This document shows, piece after piece, positions 1 through 5,395 of a stretch of DNA of 6,917 bases (position 1 is the stretch's first letter; each line of letters begins with the position of its first letter). A program made the position numbers and the translations under genes. This DNA comes from Calditrichaceae bacterium. Lineage in GTDB: Bacteria; Calditrichota; Calditrichia; Calditrichales; Calditrichaceae. The DNA is taken from contig JAUXGF010000152.1 in NCBI GenBank assembly GCA_030622395.1, forward strand, positions 1 through 6,917, written 5' to 3'. The notes beneath the pieces were generated by a model. The model ran no database searches. It was given only the letters and a program-made list of their open reading frames with translations, and was not told where the DNA came from.

Positions 1-2
1 TG

Positions 3-62
3 AAGGGAGGTGTGTTCGGAAGCACGGCGCCTCTGGTACAAGAAATTTTTGAGTGTGTCTAA
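3..62 (+). CDS. Possible C-terminal end of an unidentified protein (start outside window)
   Basis: One plus-strand frame is open from the window edge to a TAA at 60-62 and would encode the last 19 residues of a protein, ending in APLVQEIFECV. The mix of Gly, aliphatic and acidic residues looks protein-like, and the stop lies 24 bp from the stop of the convergent histidinol phosphatase gene, a normal spacing for convergent genes. The stretch is too short for a family assignment, and nineteen open codons can occur by chance. Bases 31-44 also match 13 of 14 bases of a repeat found twice in the intergenic regions (1392-1409 and 5363-5380), so this could instead be intergenic repeat DNA. I do not recognise the protein. 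Confidence 0.35.
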   Translation, partial: KGGVFGSTAPLVQEIFECV

Positions 63-86
63 AGCTGTTAAAAATCCCGCCCAATT

Positions 87-893
87 TTAACAAATAATCT
101 TATTTTGCAGGATAGTATTGATCTGCCTGTTTTCAAACCGCGCATATTTTAATGATGGGTAAACGGCAATATCTTCCCTCAGTTCATTAAAGTAAAAACC
201 GACCCGCTCCGGCTGGTGCGCGTCCGAGCCAAAGGTGATCGGCAAATCCTTTTCAGCTATCATCGGCAGCATGTTTAAATTGGGATAAATTTCATTAATA
301 CTTTTACACAAACCGGATGTATTTAACTCTACCGCCATATTTTGTTCTTTAGCCGCTTGCAGGATATCTTTTACCTCGTTTTCATTAAGTTCCAAAACCG
401 AATAATCCTCCGATTTAATCAGGTCAAGATGCCCGACAATATTAAATAATCCGGTATTTATCCCGCGCTTTACAGCCTGCAAATATTCCGAATAAATTTG
501 CTTTAAACTTTTATCCGGGAAATAATATGAAAAAGCCCAATTGCTCTTGCCCCATCCTTTAACAAAATGAACCGCCATGATTACAAGATCAAACTGAAAA
601 CGGTTTAGAGTCTGATATAGATAATCTTCGAAACCGTCATAAAAATCCGCTTCTATTCCAGTCTTTATAATTATATCCGGATAGCTTTTTTGCAATTGCT
701 GAATTTTATTTACATATCCTTCCAATTCATGATATGCCATACGGTGGGCAGTATCAAAATTATCCGGCAAAGGAATGTGGTCGGTGAAAGCAATTTCTTT
801 TAAGCCAATACGGAGAGCTTGCTCAACATACTCTTCCATCTCTCCCCGGGCATGTTTGCATAATTTTGTATGTATATGATAGTCAGCGTTCAT
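87..893 (-). CDS. hisK: Histidinol-phosphatase, PHP family (HisJ/HisK type)
   Basis: This cytoplasmic metalloenzyme is expected to dephosphorylate L-histidinol phosphate to L-histidinol in histidine biosynthesis. The 268-residue product is one PHP-type phosphoesterase domain, with the family's metal-binding motifs in order: DYHIHT at 4-9 (H6, H8), H14, TDH at 37-39, GIEADF at 79-84 (E81), AVHF at 107-110 (H109), VGHLDL at 153-158 (H155), and GSDAH at 222-226 (D224, H226). No expected ligand is missing, and the length matches the Bacillus subtilis-type enzyme rather than the HAD-type HisB phosphatase. The ATG at 893-891 is preceded by GGAAG (901-897) at a suitable distance. No other his gene is visible, so the gene stands alone, as HisK genes often do. 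PHP phosphatases also act on other phosphomonoesters, so the family is certain and the substrate probable. The downstream side has only a weak AT-rich dyad (67-73/85-91) overlapping the stop. Confidence 0.9.
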   Translation of the reverse strand: MNADYHIHTKLCKHARGEMEEYVEQALRIGLKEIAFTDHIPLPDNFDTAHRMAYHELEGYVNKIQQLQKSYPDIIIKTGIEADFYDGFEDYLYQTLNRFQFDLVIMAVHFVKGWGKSNWAFSYYFPDKSLKQIYSEYLQAVKRGINTGLFNIVGHLDLIKSEDYSVLELNENEVKDILQAAKEQNMAVELNTSGLCKSINEIYPNLNMLPMIAEKDLPITFGSDAHQPERVGFYFNELREDIAVYPSLKYARFENRQINTILQNKIIC

Positions 894-941
894 TTTTCTT
901 CCAACAGTTCAGGTTGAGCGGATTAAAGAATATTGTTTAAC

Positions 942-1050
942 TTCTAACGATTTATGATCTTCGATCTTTCACTTCTTAAATCTTAAATCACCAATCACCA
1001 CTCGTACTTCTCTTTTGATTTACGATTTCCGATCAACGATTTACGATCTT
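942..1050. repeat. Degenerate low-complexity block built on 'acgattta'-like units
   Basis: This block consists of imperfect reiterations of gattta/cgattt/gatctt words. Two segments 89 bp apart, 946-961 and 1035-1050, agree at 15 of 16 bases (AACGATTTAYGATCTT). There is a further local doubling of 'cttaaat' near 973-986. No regular period holds throughout, so this is a decayed simple repeat rather than a clean tandem array. No coding potential is visible. Confidence 0.6.
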
Positions 1051-1082
1051 ATACTTTTTCCCTGCCTCCGCTTCAGGCGCCG

Positions 1083-1271
1083 TCCCGATTAACAGGCTGT
1101 TGTAGGACACCTAAAATGTTATTTTCCCATAGAGACGCCTGCGGCGCGAACGGAGTGTCCCGAGAATCGGGATATAACGTCTATATAACAATATCCCGAC
1201 GATTCGGGATCGTTAGAAGATCCTCGAAATGACAGGGGAAACACCATGCTGCAACAGCCTGTTAATCGGGA
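1083..1271. mobile_element. 189-bp MITE-like element with 23-bp terminal inverted repeats
   Basis: The left end (1083-1105) and right end (1249-1271) are reverse complements at 22 of 23 bases; the arms begin TCCCGATTAACAGGCTGTTG. The same arms, slightly diverged, bound the element at 5396-5610, which supports a dispersed family. The core holds two short hairpins, 1158-1172 (6-bp stem) and 1193-1210 (7-bp stem), whose facing sides also pair with each other. It also carries the words GAACGGAGTG (1148-1157) and TCGAAATGAC (1224-1233); the first recurs at 6904-6913, and the complement of the second recurs in part at 6874-6882. No transposase and no obvious target-site duplication are present. A non-autonomous miniature transposon is one reading; a long structured intergenic repeat that never transposed is the other. 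Confidence 0.55.
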
Positions 1272-1304
1272 GGCAAGGCAGTCACCAATTAAAAATTTCA
1301 TACC

Positions 1305-1322
1305 GCCCGCCGGCTGGCGGGC
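1305..1322. repeat. GC-rich hairpin repeat
   Basis: A perfect 7-bp stem GCCCGCC/GGCGGGC encloses a 4-base loop. It stands out in GC content from the surrounding AT-rich DNA. A related motif (CCTGCC/GGCAGG) occurs inside the repeat at the right edge of the window (6889-6904), which suggests a small GC-rich palindrome inserted into several intergenic repeats. No U-tract follows on either side, so it does not look like an intrinsic terminator. Confidence 0.55.
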
Positions 1323-1342
1323 TTACCATTCTTTGGGGGATA

Positions 1343-1380
1343 TCTTTTCCTACAAACATTTCGTCCCGCTGGGACTAAAG
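1343..1380. repeat. Dispersed-type hairpin repeat around GTCCCGCTGGGAC
   Basis: The segment centres on a 5-bp stem, GTCCC/GGGAC (1363-1375), preceded by CTACAAACATTTC and followed by TAAAG. From memory, sequences of this pattern (CTACAAA-ATTTC followed by a GC-rich hairpin) recur as intergenic repeats in many uncultured FCB-type genomes. Only this copy is present in the window, so the repeat status rests on that recollection. Confidence 0.35.
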
Positions 1381-1391
1381 AATTATTCAGC

Positions 1392-1409
1392 TTAACTCTG
1401 ATACAAGAA
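1392..1409 (+). repeat. 18-bp direct repeat, copy 1
   Basis: TTAACTCTGATACAAGAA occurs here and, identically and in the same orientation, at 5363-5380. A shorter match (13 of 14 bases) lies at 31-44. Both full copies sit in intergenic DNA near an inverted-repeat element, but at different distances: 121 bp beyond the right end of one and 16 bp before the left end of the other. The function is unknown. Confidence 0.6.
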
Positions 1410-1452
1410 AAATTATTCTTAACAATTTTTCACAAATTCAACTCACAAGCGC

Positions 1453-1518
1453 CCAATTCCCAATTCCAAGTTCCTAATTCCTAATTCCAAATCCCTACTT
1501 CCTTTAATCTTTAATCTT
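1453..1518. repeat. Low-complexity block of 7-bp units
   Basis: Short near-tandem units form this block. CCTAATT is doubled perfectly at 1473-1486, TTTAATC is doubled perfectly at 1503-1516, and variants of CCAATTC fill the rest. It lies just beyond the stop of the omega-amidase gene. No coding content or terminator is visible. Confidence 0.55.
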
Positions 1519-1559
1519 CTCGCGCAGCGACCCCTGGGGAATCCAGCATCCCTTTTTAT

Positions 1560-2339
1560 TTAAAACAATACCTCAAACTTGTCGCCGTCCATCCATGCAG
1601 GAAATTTTTTGTGGAAATTTTCTAATGTCAGATAAGAAAGCTGCTCGGTATGGATGGCTTCGCTTTTGCGTTTATGAACAAGTATGTTGCCGATAGGATT
1701 AATAATCATGGAATCGCCGCTGTAACTGACGCCCAGCCCGTCTTTGCCAACGCGGTTTACGCCAATCACATAAGCCTGATTTTCAATAGCCCGCGCCAAT
1801 AATAACGCCCGCCAGTGATGCGCTCTCTTTTCCGGCCAGTTGGCTATATAAACCGCCATATCGTATTGATTGTCCAAGTTGCGCGACCATACGGGGAAAC
1901 GCAAATCATAACAAATAAACGGACGAATGCGCCAGCCTTTTAATTTTACGATTATATTCTCATTTCCGGCGCTGTAAACCTCGTGTTCTTTTGCCATGCG
2001 GAATAAATGACGCTTATCATAATAAAACAGCTTGCCGTTCGGTTTCGCCCAGTACAAGCGGTTAAAATAGCTGTCGTGTTCTTTGATAATCACGCTGCCC
2101 GCTAAATCAACTTTTTTCTTTGCCGATTTTTCCCGCAGCCAGTTAACAGTTTTACCGTCCGCTTCCTCTGCTAATTGTTTGGCGTTCATACTAAAACCTG
2201 TACTGAACATTTCCGGCAAAATGATTAAATCCGTCTGCTCGGAAATAGATTTGATTTTAGCGTCAAATTGGGACAGATTTTGGGGCACATTCTCCCAAAC
2301 CAAATTCGCCTGAATGATGGTTACGGTTAAATCTTGCAT
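1560..2339 (-). CDS. yafV: Omega-amidase, nitrilase superfamily (YafV/Nit2 type)
   Basis: This cytoplasmic amidohydrolase is expected to hydrolyse 2-oxoglutaramate (or 2-oxosuccinamate) to the 2-oxo acid and ammonia. The 259 residues form one nitrilase/CN-hydrolase domain. The catalytic triad is complete: E43 in LPEMFSTGF, K109 in YDKRHLFRMAKEH, and C143 in FICYDLRFP. The signature stretches IIQANLVWEN (8-17), AGSVI (80-84) and YIANWPEKR are typical of the YafV branch, where ANWP follows the cysteine strand. Its ATG lies inside the end of the preceding aminotransferase gene (13-bp overlap), with GGAAAG (2348-2343) just upstream, so translation is probably coupled. An aminotransferase that can use glutamine makes exactly the 2-oxoglutaramate this enzyme removes, which strengthens the call. 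I saw no clear intrinsic terminator after the stop. The family is certain and the exact substrate is inferred from motifs and context. Confidence 0.9.
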   Translation of the reverse strand: MQDLTVTIIQANLVWENVPQNLSQFDAKIKSISEQTDLIILPEMFSTGFSMNAKQLAEEADGKTVNWLREKSAKKKVDLAGSVIIKEHDSYFNRLYWAKPNGKLFYYDKRHLFRMAKEHEVYSAGNENIIVKLKGWRIRPFICYDLRFPVWSRNLDNQYDMAVYIANWPEKRAHHWRALLLARAIENQAYVIGVNRVGKDGLGVSYSGDSMIINPIGNILVHKRKSEAIHTEQLSYLTLENFHKKFPAWMDGDKFEVLF

Positions 2340-3484
2340 AATCTTTCCGCCGCTTGTTTTAAGGTTTGATCTTTTTTAGCAAAACAAAAACGCAGTACAT
2401 GATTGTTATCCTTTTGGTTGTAAAACGCCGATGTGGGAACAGAAGCCACTTTAAATTCTTTAGTCAGCCTGACTGCAAAATCAAATTCGGATTCGTAGGT
2501 AATGTTTGAATAATCCAGCAGTTGAAAATATGATCCTTTACAGGGCAGCAGCTTAAAGTGAGAGTCTTTAACCAACCCGGCAAATGTATCTCGTTTTGCC
2601 TGATAAAAAGCGCTTAATTCCTGATACGGTTCCTGGCGTTTTAAAAATTCCGCATAAGCAAATTGGACAGGCGTGTTTACAGCGTAAGTTAAAAATTGAT
2701 GTACTTTTTGAAATTCAATCATTAACTCTTTGGGCGCCGCGCAATAGCCGACCTTCCAGCCGGTTGTATGATAGGTTTTACCAAATGAACTGATCACCAT
2801 ACTTCTTTCCGCCAATTCGGGATAGCGGCATAAACTGTAGTGGATAAGATTATCAAATATGATATGCTCATAAACTTCATCGCTTAATAAAATGATATCC
2901 GTGTTCCGAACCAAACGCTTTAATTGTTCAATATCAGATTCTTTTAAAACCGAGCCCGTTGGATTATGCGGCGAATTGAGAATGATCAAACGGGTTTTGT
3001 CAGTAACAGCCCGCTTAACCTTATCCCAGTCAATATGATAATCCGGATGTTTTAATTTTACATAGATTGGAATGCCGCCGTTGTATTCGATTGCCGGCAC
3101 ATAAGCGTCGTACCAGGGCTCAGAAACAATCACTTCATCGCCCGGATGAACTACTGCCGTGATGGCGGCATAGAGAGCTTCCGTAGCGCCGGCTGTAACA
3201 GTTATTTCGTTTTCAGGATTGTAAACAGCGCCATAGCAATTTTCTATTTTTTCCGCAAGCCGCTCACGCAGAGCCATTACCCCCTGCATAGGAGCGTATT
3301 GATTGCGGCCCTGTTTCATGTATTTATTAACCAGTTCAATTAATTCCGGGTCGCAGTCAAAATCCGGAAAGCCCTGCGAAAGATTAATAGCTTGATAATC
3401 ATTTGCCAGTTTGGACATGACGGCAAAAATTGTAACTTGCAAATTGGGTTGTTTGGAAAGGATTTTAATCGGCGCAGCCTGCAT
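2327..3484 (-). CDS. ybdL: PLP-dependent methionine/glutamine aminotransferase (YbdL type)
   Basis: This class I/II aminotransferase is expected to exchange the amino group between methionine or glutamine and 2-oxo acids such as 4-methylthio-2-oxobutanoate. The 385 residues match the length of E. coli YbdL (about 386). Shared motifs include INLSQGFPDF (33-42), NQYAPMQG (61-68), TVTAGATEALYAAITA (95-110), LNSPHNPTG (169-177), SDEVYEHI (201-208), and SSFGKTYHTTGWKVGYC (232-248). K236 is the PLP-binding lysine, N174 and D202 contact the cofactor, and R365 in LRFCFAKK should bind the substrate carboxylate. The ATG at 3484-3482 lies 3 bp past the stop of the membrane-protein gene. Its ribosome site (AAGAAGG, 3499-3493) spans the junction between the two genes. 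The 3' end overlaps the omega-amidase start by 13 bp. The pair is consistent with the glutamine transaminase/omega-amidase route, which can close methionine salvage or clear oxo acids. Kynurenine or other aromatic substrates remain possible. Confidence 0.92.
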   Translation of the reverse strand: MQAAPIKILSKQPNLQVTIFAVMSKLANDYQAINLSQGFPDFDCDPELIELVNKYMKQGRNQYAPMQGVMALRERLAEKIENCYGAVYNPENEITVTAGATEALYAAITAVVHPGDEVIVSEPWYDAYVPAIEYNGGIPIYVKLKHPDYHIDWDKVKRAVTDKTRLIILNSPHNPTGSVLKESDIEQLKRLVRNTDIILLSDEVYEHIIFDNLIHYSLCRYPELAERSMVISSFGKTYHTTGWKVGYCAAPKELMIEFQKVHQFLTYAVNTPVQFAYAEFLKRQEPYQELSAFYQAKRDTFAGLVKDSHFKLLPCKGSYFQLLDYSNITYESEFDFAVRLTKEFKVASVPTSAFYNQKDNNHVLRFCFAKKDQTLKQAAERLCKI

Positions 3485-3487
3485 ATT

Positions 3488-3937
3488 TTAAACCTTCTTT
3501 TTAGAGTTGATTTGAAAATTATGTATTGAATAACCTATGGATAATCCCAACGCGTAAAACGCCAGCCAAAACCCTGAAATGCCCCGCACTTTTTGGAATG
3601 AAATTGAAGTGTCAATATAACCCTCGCCGCCCTTAAAGGACATAATAAATCCAAAATTAATCAAAGCATATAGAATCAAAAAACAGGTTAAATATTTTAT
3701 CGGGACTGGACAAACGGCAAAGGCTTTTTTCCATGGGTTGACCGCCTCGTTTTGCTTAAATACCCGTCTTACATTTTTACTTGACTCCAACCAGACGATG
3801 ATAATCCCGGCCGTCAGCAATATAGTAACGAAATTAGGCGGTGTATAGATATTCAAGACAGCTAAAATATGCACAATTAAACTGATAAAAAATCCGGCAA
3901 TAGATACAACTATTAAATGCATGGCTGATAGATTCAT
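3488..3937 (-). CDS. Hypothetical four-helix membrane protein
   Basis: I do not recognise this 149-residue protein. Hydrophobic segments at about 6-28, 36-50, 80-100 and 120-138 predict four transmembrane helices. There is no cleavable signal peptide. A positively charged, Trp-containing loop (54-71, KNVRRVFKQ then NPWKKAF) lies between helices 2 and 3, and the tail is basic (KKK at 146-148); by the positive-inside rule both would face the cytoplasm. A Gly- and acid-containing loop (102-112, KGGEGYIDTSI) follows helix 3. No catalytic motif is visible. The ATG at 3937-3935 is preceded by a good GAGGT site (3948-3944). This is the first gene of a minus-strand operon with the aminotransferase (3-bp gap) and omega-amidase. 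Involvement in amino-acid or ammonia transport, or regulation of the pair, is conceivable, but nothing in the sequence shows it. Confidence refers to it being a real membrane-protein gene. Confidence 0.85.
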   Translation of the reverse strand: MNLSAMHLIVVSIAGFFISLIVHILAVLNIYTPPNFVTILLTAGIIIVWLESSKNVRRVFKQNEAVNPWKKAFAVCPVPIKYLTCFLILYALINFGFIMSFKGGEGYIDTSISFQKVRGISGFWLAFYALGLSIGYSIHNFQINSKKKV

Positions 3938-3987
3938 AGTAATACCTCAGATATTATGAGTAGAATATTGTATCAGGCTTTAACCTG

Positions 3988-4068
3988 CCCCTAACCCCTC
4001 GACTTGTCAATTCCCCTCTTGTTGGAGCGAAGCGGAAATCCCGATTCATCGGGGGGAGGGGTTAGGGG
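3988..4068. repeat. Nested inverted repeat (13-bp outer stem, 6-bp inner stem)
   Basis: CCCCTAACCCCTC at 3988-4000 is the exact reverse complement of 4056-4068. Inside lies a second perfect hairpin, CCCGAT/ATCGGG (4040-4045/4048-4053), plus GGAGCGAAGCGGAAA (4024-4038). From memory, CCCCTAACCCCTC inverted repeats are a common intergenic family in Bacteroidota-like and related genomes. It lies between the radical SAM gene and the membrane-protein gene, both on the minus strand, so it could form a stem-loop in read-through RNA from the former. No U-tract follows the stem in that direction, so I do not call it an intrinsic terminator. A weaker compound dyad (GGTGGG 4067-4072 with CCCACC 4109-4114) sits closer to the radical SAM stop. 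Confidence 0.65.
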
Positions 4069-4133
4069 TGGGTTTGTATTATTCCAAAATATACATAAAA
4101 AATAATTTCCCACCAAAGACCAAAATAGTACGT

Positions 4134-5186
4134 TTATTTCTTTCTCTTTAAAGAAAACTCCGGTATAAAGCCGCCGAAACCCTGATTGCAGTTACGGCAA
4201 ATATCAATGCTCTTGCGATCAGTAGAAAGTTTATATCTGAATTTCTTAAATTTTTCACTTCTCCAAATATCATCTAATTTGTTTACATTATTTATATTCC
4301 CCATTTCATAATCGCCGTTCTTATCAAAACAACAAGGAACAACAGAGCCGTCCCAATTAATTAAAGTTGAAAGCCAGGGGCGGGGGCATGATTTTTTATC
4401 GCTGTTTTTCACCTTTAAAGTATTACCGTCAAAATTATAGCGGCGGTATTTATCATTAACAGGCAGCCAGAGTTTTGCTTCCTCTATAGAGCGCACCTCG
4501 ATAGTCTTTATTAAAAGCCGGTCGATCCCAATTTCTTTAGCTAATTTTTTAACGGCGGGCAGCTCATGTTCATTGTGCTTCATTACTAAAAACTGTGCGG
4601 CGATAAGCGGGGTTTTGCTTTTACGTTCCTTTTTAATTTCCATGAAACGGCGCGTTCCGTCAATTACCTTTTCGATATTGCCCATAATCCTATATTTTTT
4701 GAAAGTTTTCTGGGTCGCTCCGTCTAAAGAAATAATCATACTATCCAATCCTGAATCAATCGTATCGTTTATATTTTGTTCGCTGAAATAATGAGCGTTG
4801 GTGCTGGTAGTGCAATAAATGTTTTTTGATTTTGCCAATTTAACGAAGTCTAAAAAATGTTTATTAAGATACGGCTCGCCCTGGTGGTACAAAAGCAAAA
4901 AGAAAATATCATTGCCCATTTTATCAATAATAGTTTTGAAGGTATCTAAACTCATTTTTCCAGGGGCGCGTTTCATTTCGCCGGCGCCGGTCGTACACAA
5001 AGGACAGCGTAAATTGCAGATATTGGTTGGTTCAATAGTTAAAACCGCCGGTCTGCCCCATAAGATATTGCGCTTAAGCAAAGCCGAAAGCAAAAATGAA
5101 CTGCCTGTTTTGATAAGATTAAGCGCCCGCGTAAAGTTTAAAGAGCGGATTAAATTGCTTAAGATAAGTTCGTTTAAAAACATCAT
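4134..5186 (-). CDS. Radical SAM protein with SPASM-type C-terminal cluster domain
   Basis: This protein should bind a 4Fe-4S cluster and cleave S-adenosylmethionine to make a 5'-deoxyadenosyl radical; its substrate is unknown. Of 350 residues, about 1-46 form a partly hydrophobic leader ending in NILWGRP. The radical SAM core then begins with VLTIEPTNICNLRCPLC, giving the CxxxCxxC ligands C57, C61 and C64. QGEP (102-105) fits the SAM-binding GE motif, and SLDGA (153-157) is a typical barrel motif. The C-terminal part has CPRPW (C267), VPCCFD (C285, C286), the EMGN turn (294-297) and ICRNC (C330, C333), the layout of a SPASM domain holding an auxiliary cluster. Relatives act on ribosomal peptides, enzyme maturation or sugar and lipid substrates, but no precursor peptide or partner is adjacent. 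Two tandem ATGs (5186-5184 and 5183-5181) are possible starts. The ribosome site is weak (CGGGAT), and a strong hairpin (5209-5249) lies just upstream. Confidence 0.9.
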   Translation of the reverse strand: MMFLNELILSNLIRSLNFTRALNLIKTGSSFLLSALLKRNILWGRPAVLTIEPTNICNLRCPLCTTGAGEMKRAPGKMSLDTFKTIIDKMGNDIFFLLLYHQGEPYLNKHFLDFVKLAKSKNIYCTTSTNAHYFSEQNINDTIDSGLDSMIISLDGATQKTFKKYRIMGNIEKVIDGTRRFMEIKKERKSKTPLIAAQFLVMKHNEHELPAVKKLAKEIGIDRLLIKTIEVRSIEEAKLWLPVNDKYRRYNFDGNTLKVKNSDKKSCPRPWLSTLINWDGSVVPCCFDKNGDYEMGNINNVNKLDDIWRSEKFKKFRYKLSTDRKSIDICRNCNQGFGGFIPEFSLKRKK

Positions 5187-5208
5187 ATCCCGTTTTTATA
5201 AATTTACA

Positions 5209-5249
5209 TAGCGCCTGGACGAAAAAAGCGTTTTTTCATTCAGGCGCTA
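5209..5249 (-). promoter_or_regulatory. Strong hairpin in the leader of the radical SAM gene
   Basis: TAGCGCCTG (5209-5217) pairs exactly with 5241-5249. The helix continues inward through one G-U and one A-T pair and a single C/A mismatch into a perfect 7-bp stem, GAAAAAA/TTTTTTC (5221-5227/5231-5237), with a 3-base GCG loop. About 18 of 19 positions can pair. On the minus strand it ends 22 bp before the radical SAM ATG, so it would fold in the mRNA leader if transcription starts upstream. There is no U-run after the helix on either strand, which argues against an ordinary intrinsic terminator. An AT-rich stretch further upstream (5250-5290, minus strand) could hold a promoter, with a weak TTTGCA and TATCTT 18 bp apart. 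Whether the hairpin regulates, stabilises the RNA or is only another repeat cannot be told from one copy. Confidence 0.5.
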
Positions 5250-5362
5250 ATTAAGATAAATGATTTCCTGATATTTTGCAAACCAACTATCAGTTACAGG
5301 CGAGTATATGAATTCGTTACAAAGATTAACGAGGCGTCACCCCGTATAAGAGACCGCTGCGT

Positions 5363-5380
5363 TTAACTCTGATACAAGAA
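5363..5380 (+). repeat. 18-bp direct repeat, copy 2
   Basis: This segment is identical over 18 bases to 1392-1409 and in the same orientation. The match does not extend into the flanks on either side. It lies 16 bp before the left arm of the element at 5396-5610. Confidence 0.6.
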
Positions 5381-5395
5381 CGAATGACCTGCCTG

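Larger units (their letters stand above)
894..1559. other. 666-bp gene-free, repeat-filled intergenic region
   Basis: No credible gene lies between the histidinol phosphatase start and the omega-amidase stop. A 60-codon open frame on the minus strand at 1119-1301 is built from the arms and core of the inverted-repeat element and has no protein-like composition. The stretch is a string of repeats: a degenerate AT-rich block (942-1050), the element at 1083-1271, a GC-rich hairpin (1305-1322), a second hairpin repeat (1343-1380), one copy of an 18-bp direct repeat (1392-1409), and a second low-complexity block (1453-1518). It should hold the promoter of the histidinol phosphatase near 894-940, but I cannot pick out convincing boxes. 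Confidence 0.75.

Noticed and set aside
67..91. Dyad GTTAAAA/TTTTAAC between the convergent gene ends, considered as a terminator
   Set aside because: The stem is almost all A-T with an 11-base loop and no U-tract, too weak for an intrinsic terminator.
1119..1301. 60-codon minus-strand open frame in the gene-free stretch
   Set aside because: It runs through the right arm and core of the inverted-repeat element and is Ser/Gly/Cys-rich, with no plausible ribosome site or family resemblance.
942..1518. CRISPR array
   Set aside because: Repeats are short, degenerate and irregularly spaced, with no constant repeat-spacer pattern and no cas genes.
1530..1557. GGGGAATCC...CATCCC followed by TTTTT, considered as a terminator
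   Set aside because: Only three to four base pairs form, and the U-run would serve plus-strand transcription, where no gene ends.
3966..3974. Possible fourth, inverted copy of the 18-bp repeat (TTGTATCAG)
   Set aside because: Only nine bases match, which is within chance expectation for a window this size.
4819..5211. 130-codon plus-strand open frame opposite the radical SAM gene
   Set aside because: It is wholly antisense to a gene with clear catalytic motifs, has no recognisable domain, and its composition is that of a complementary-strand shadow.
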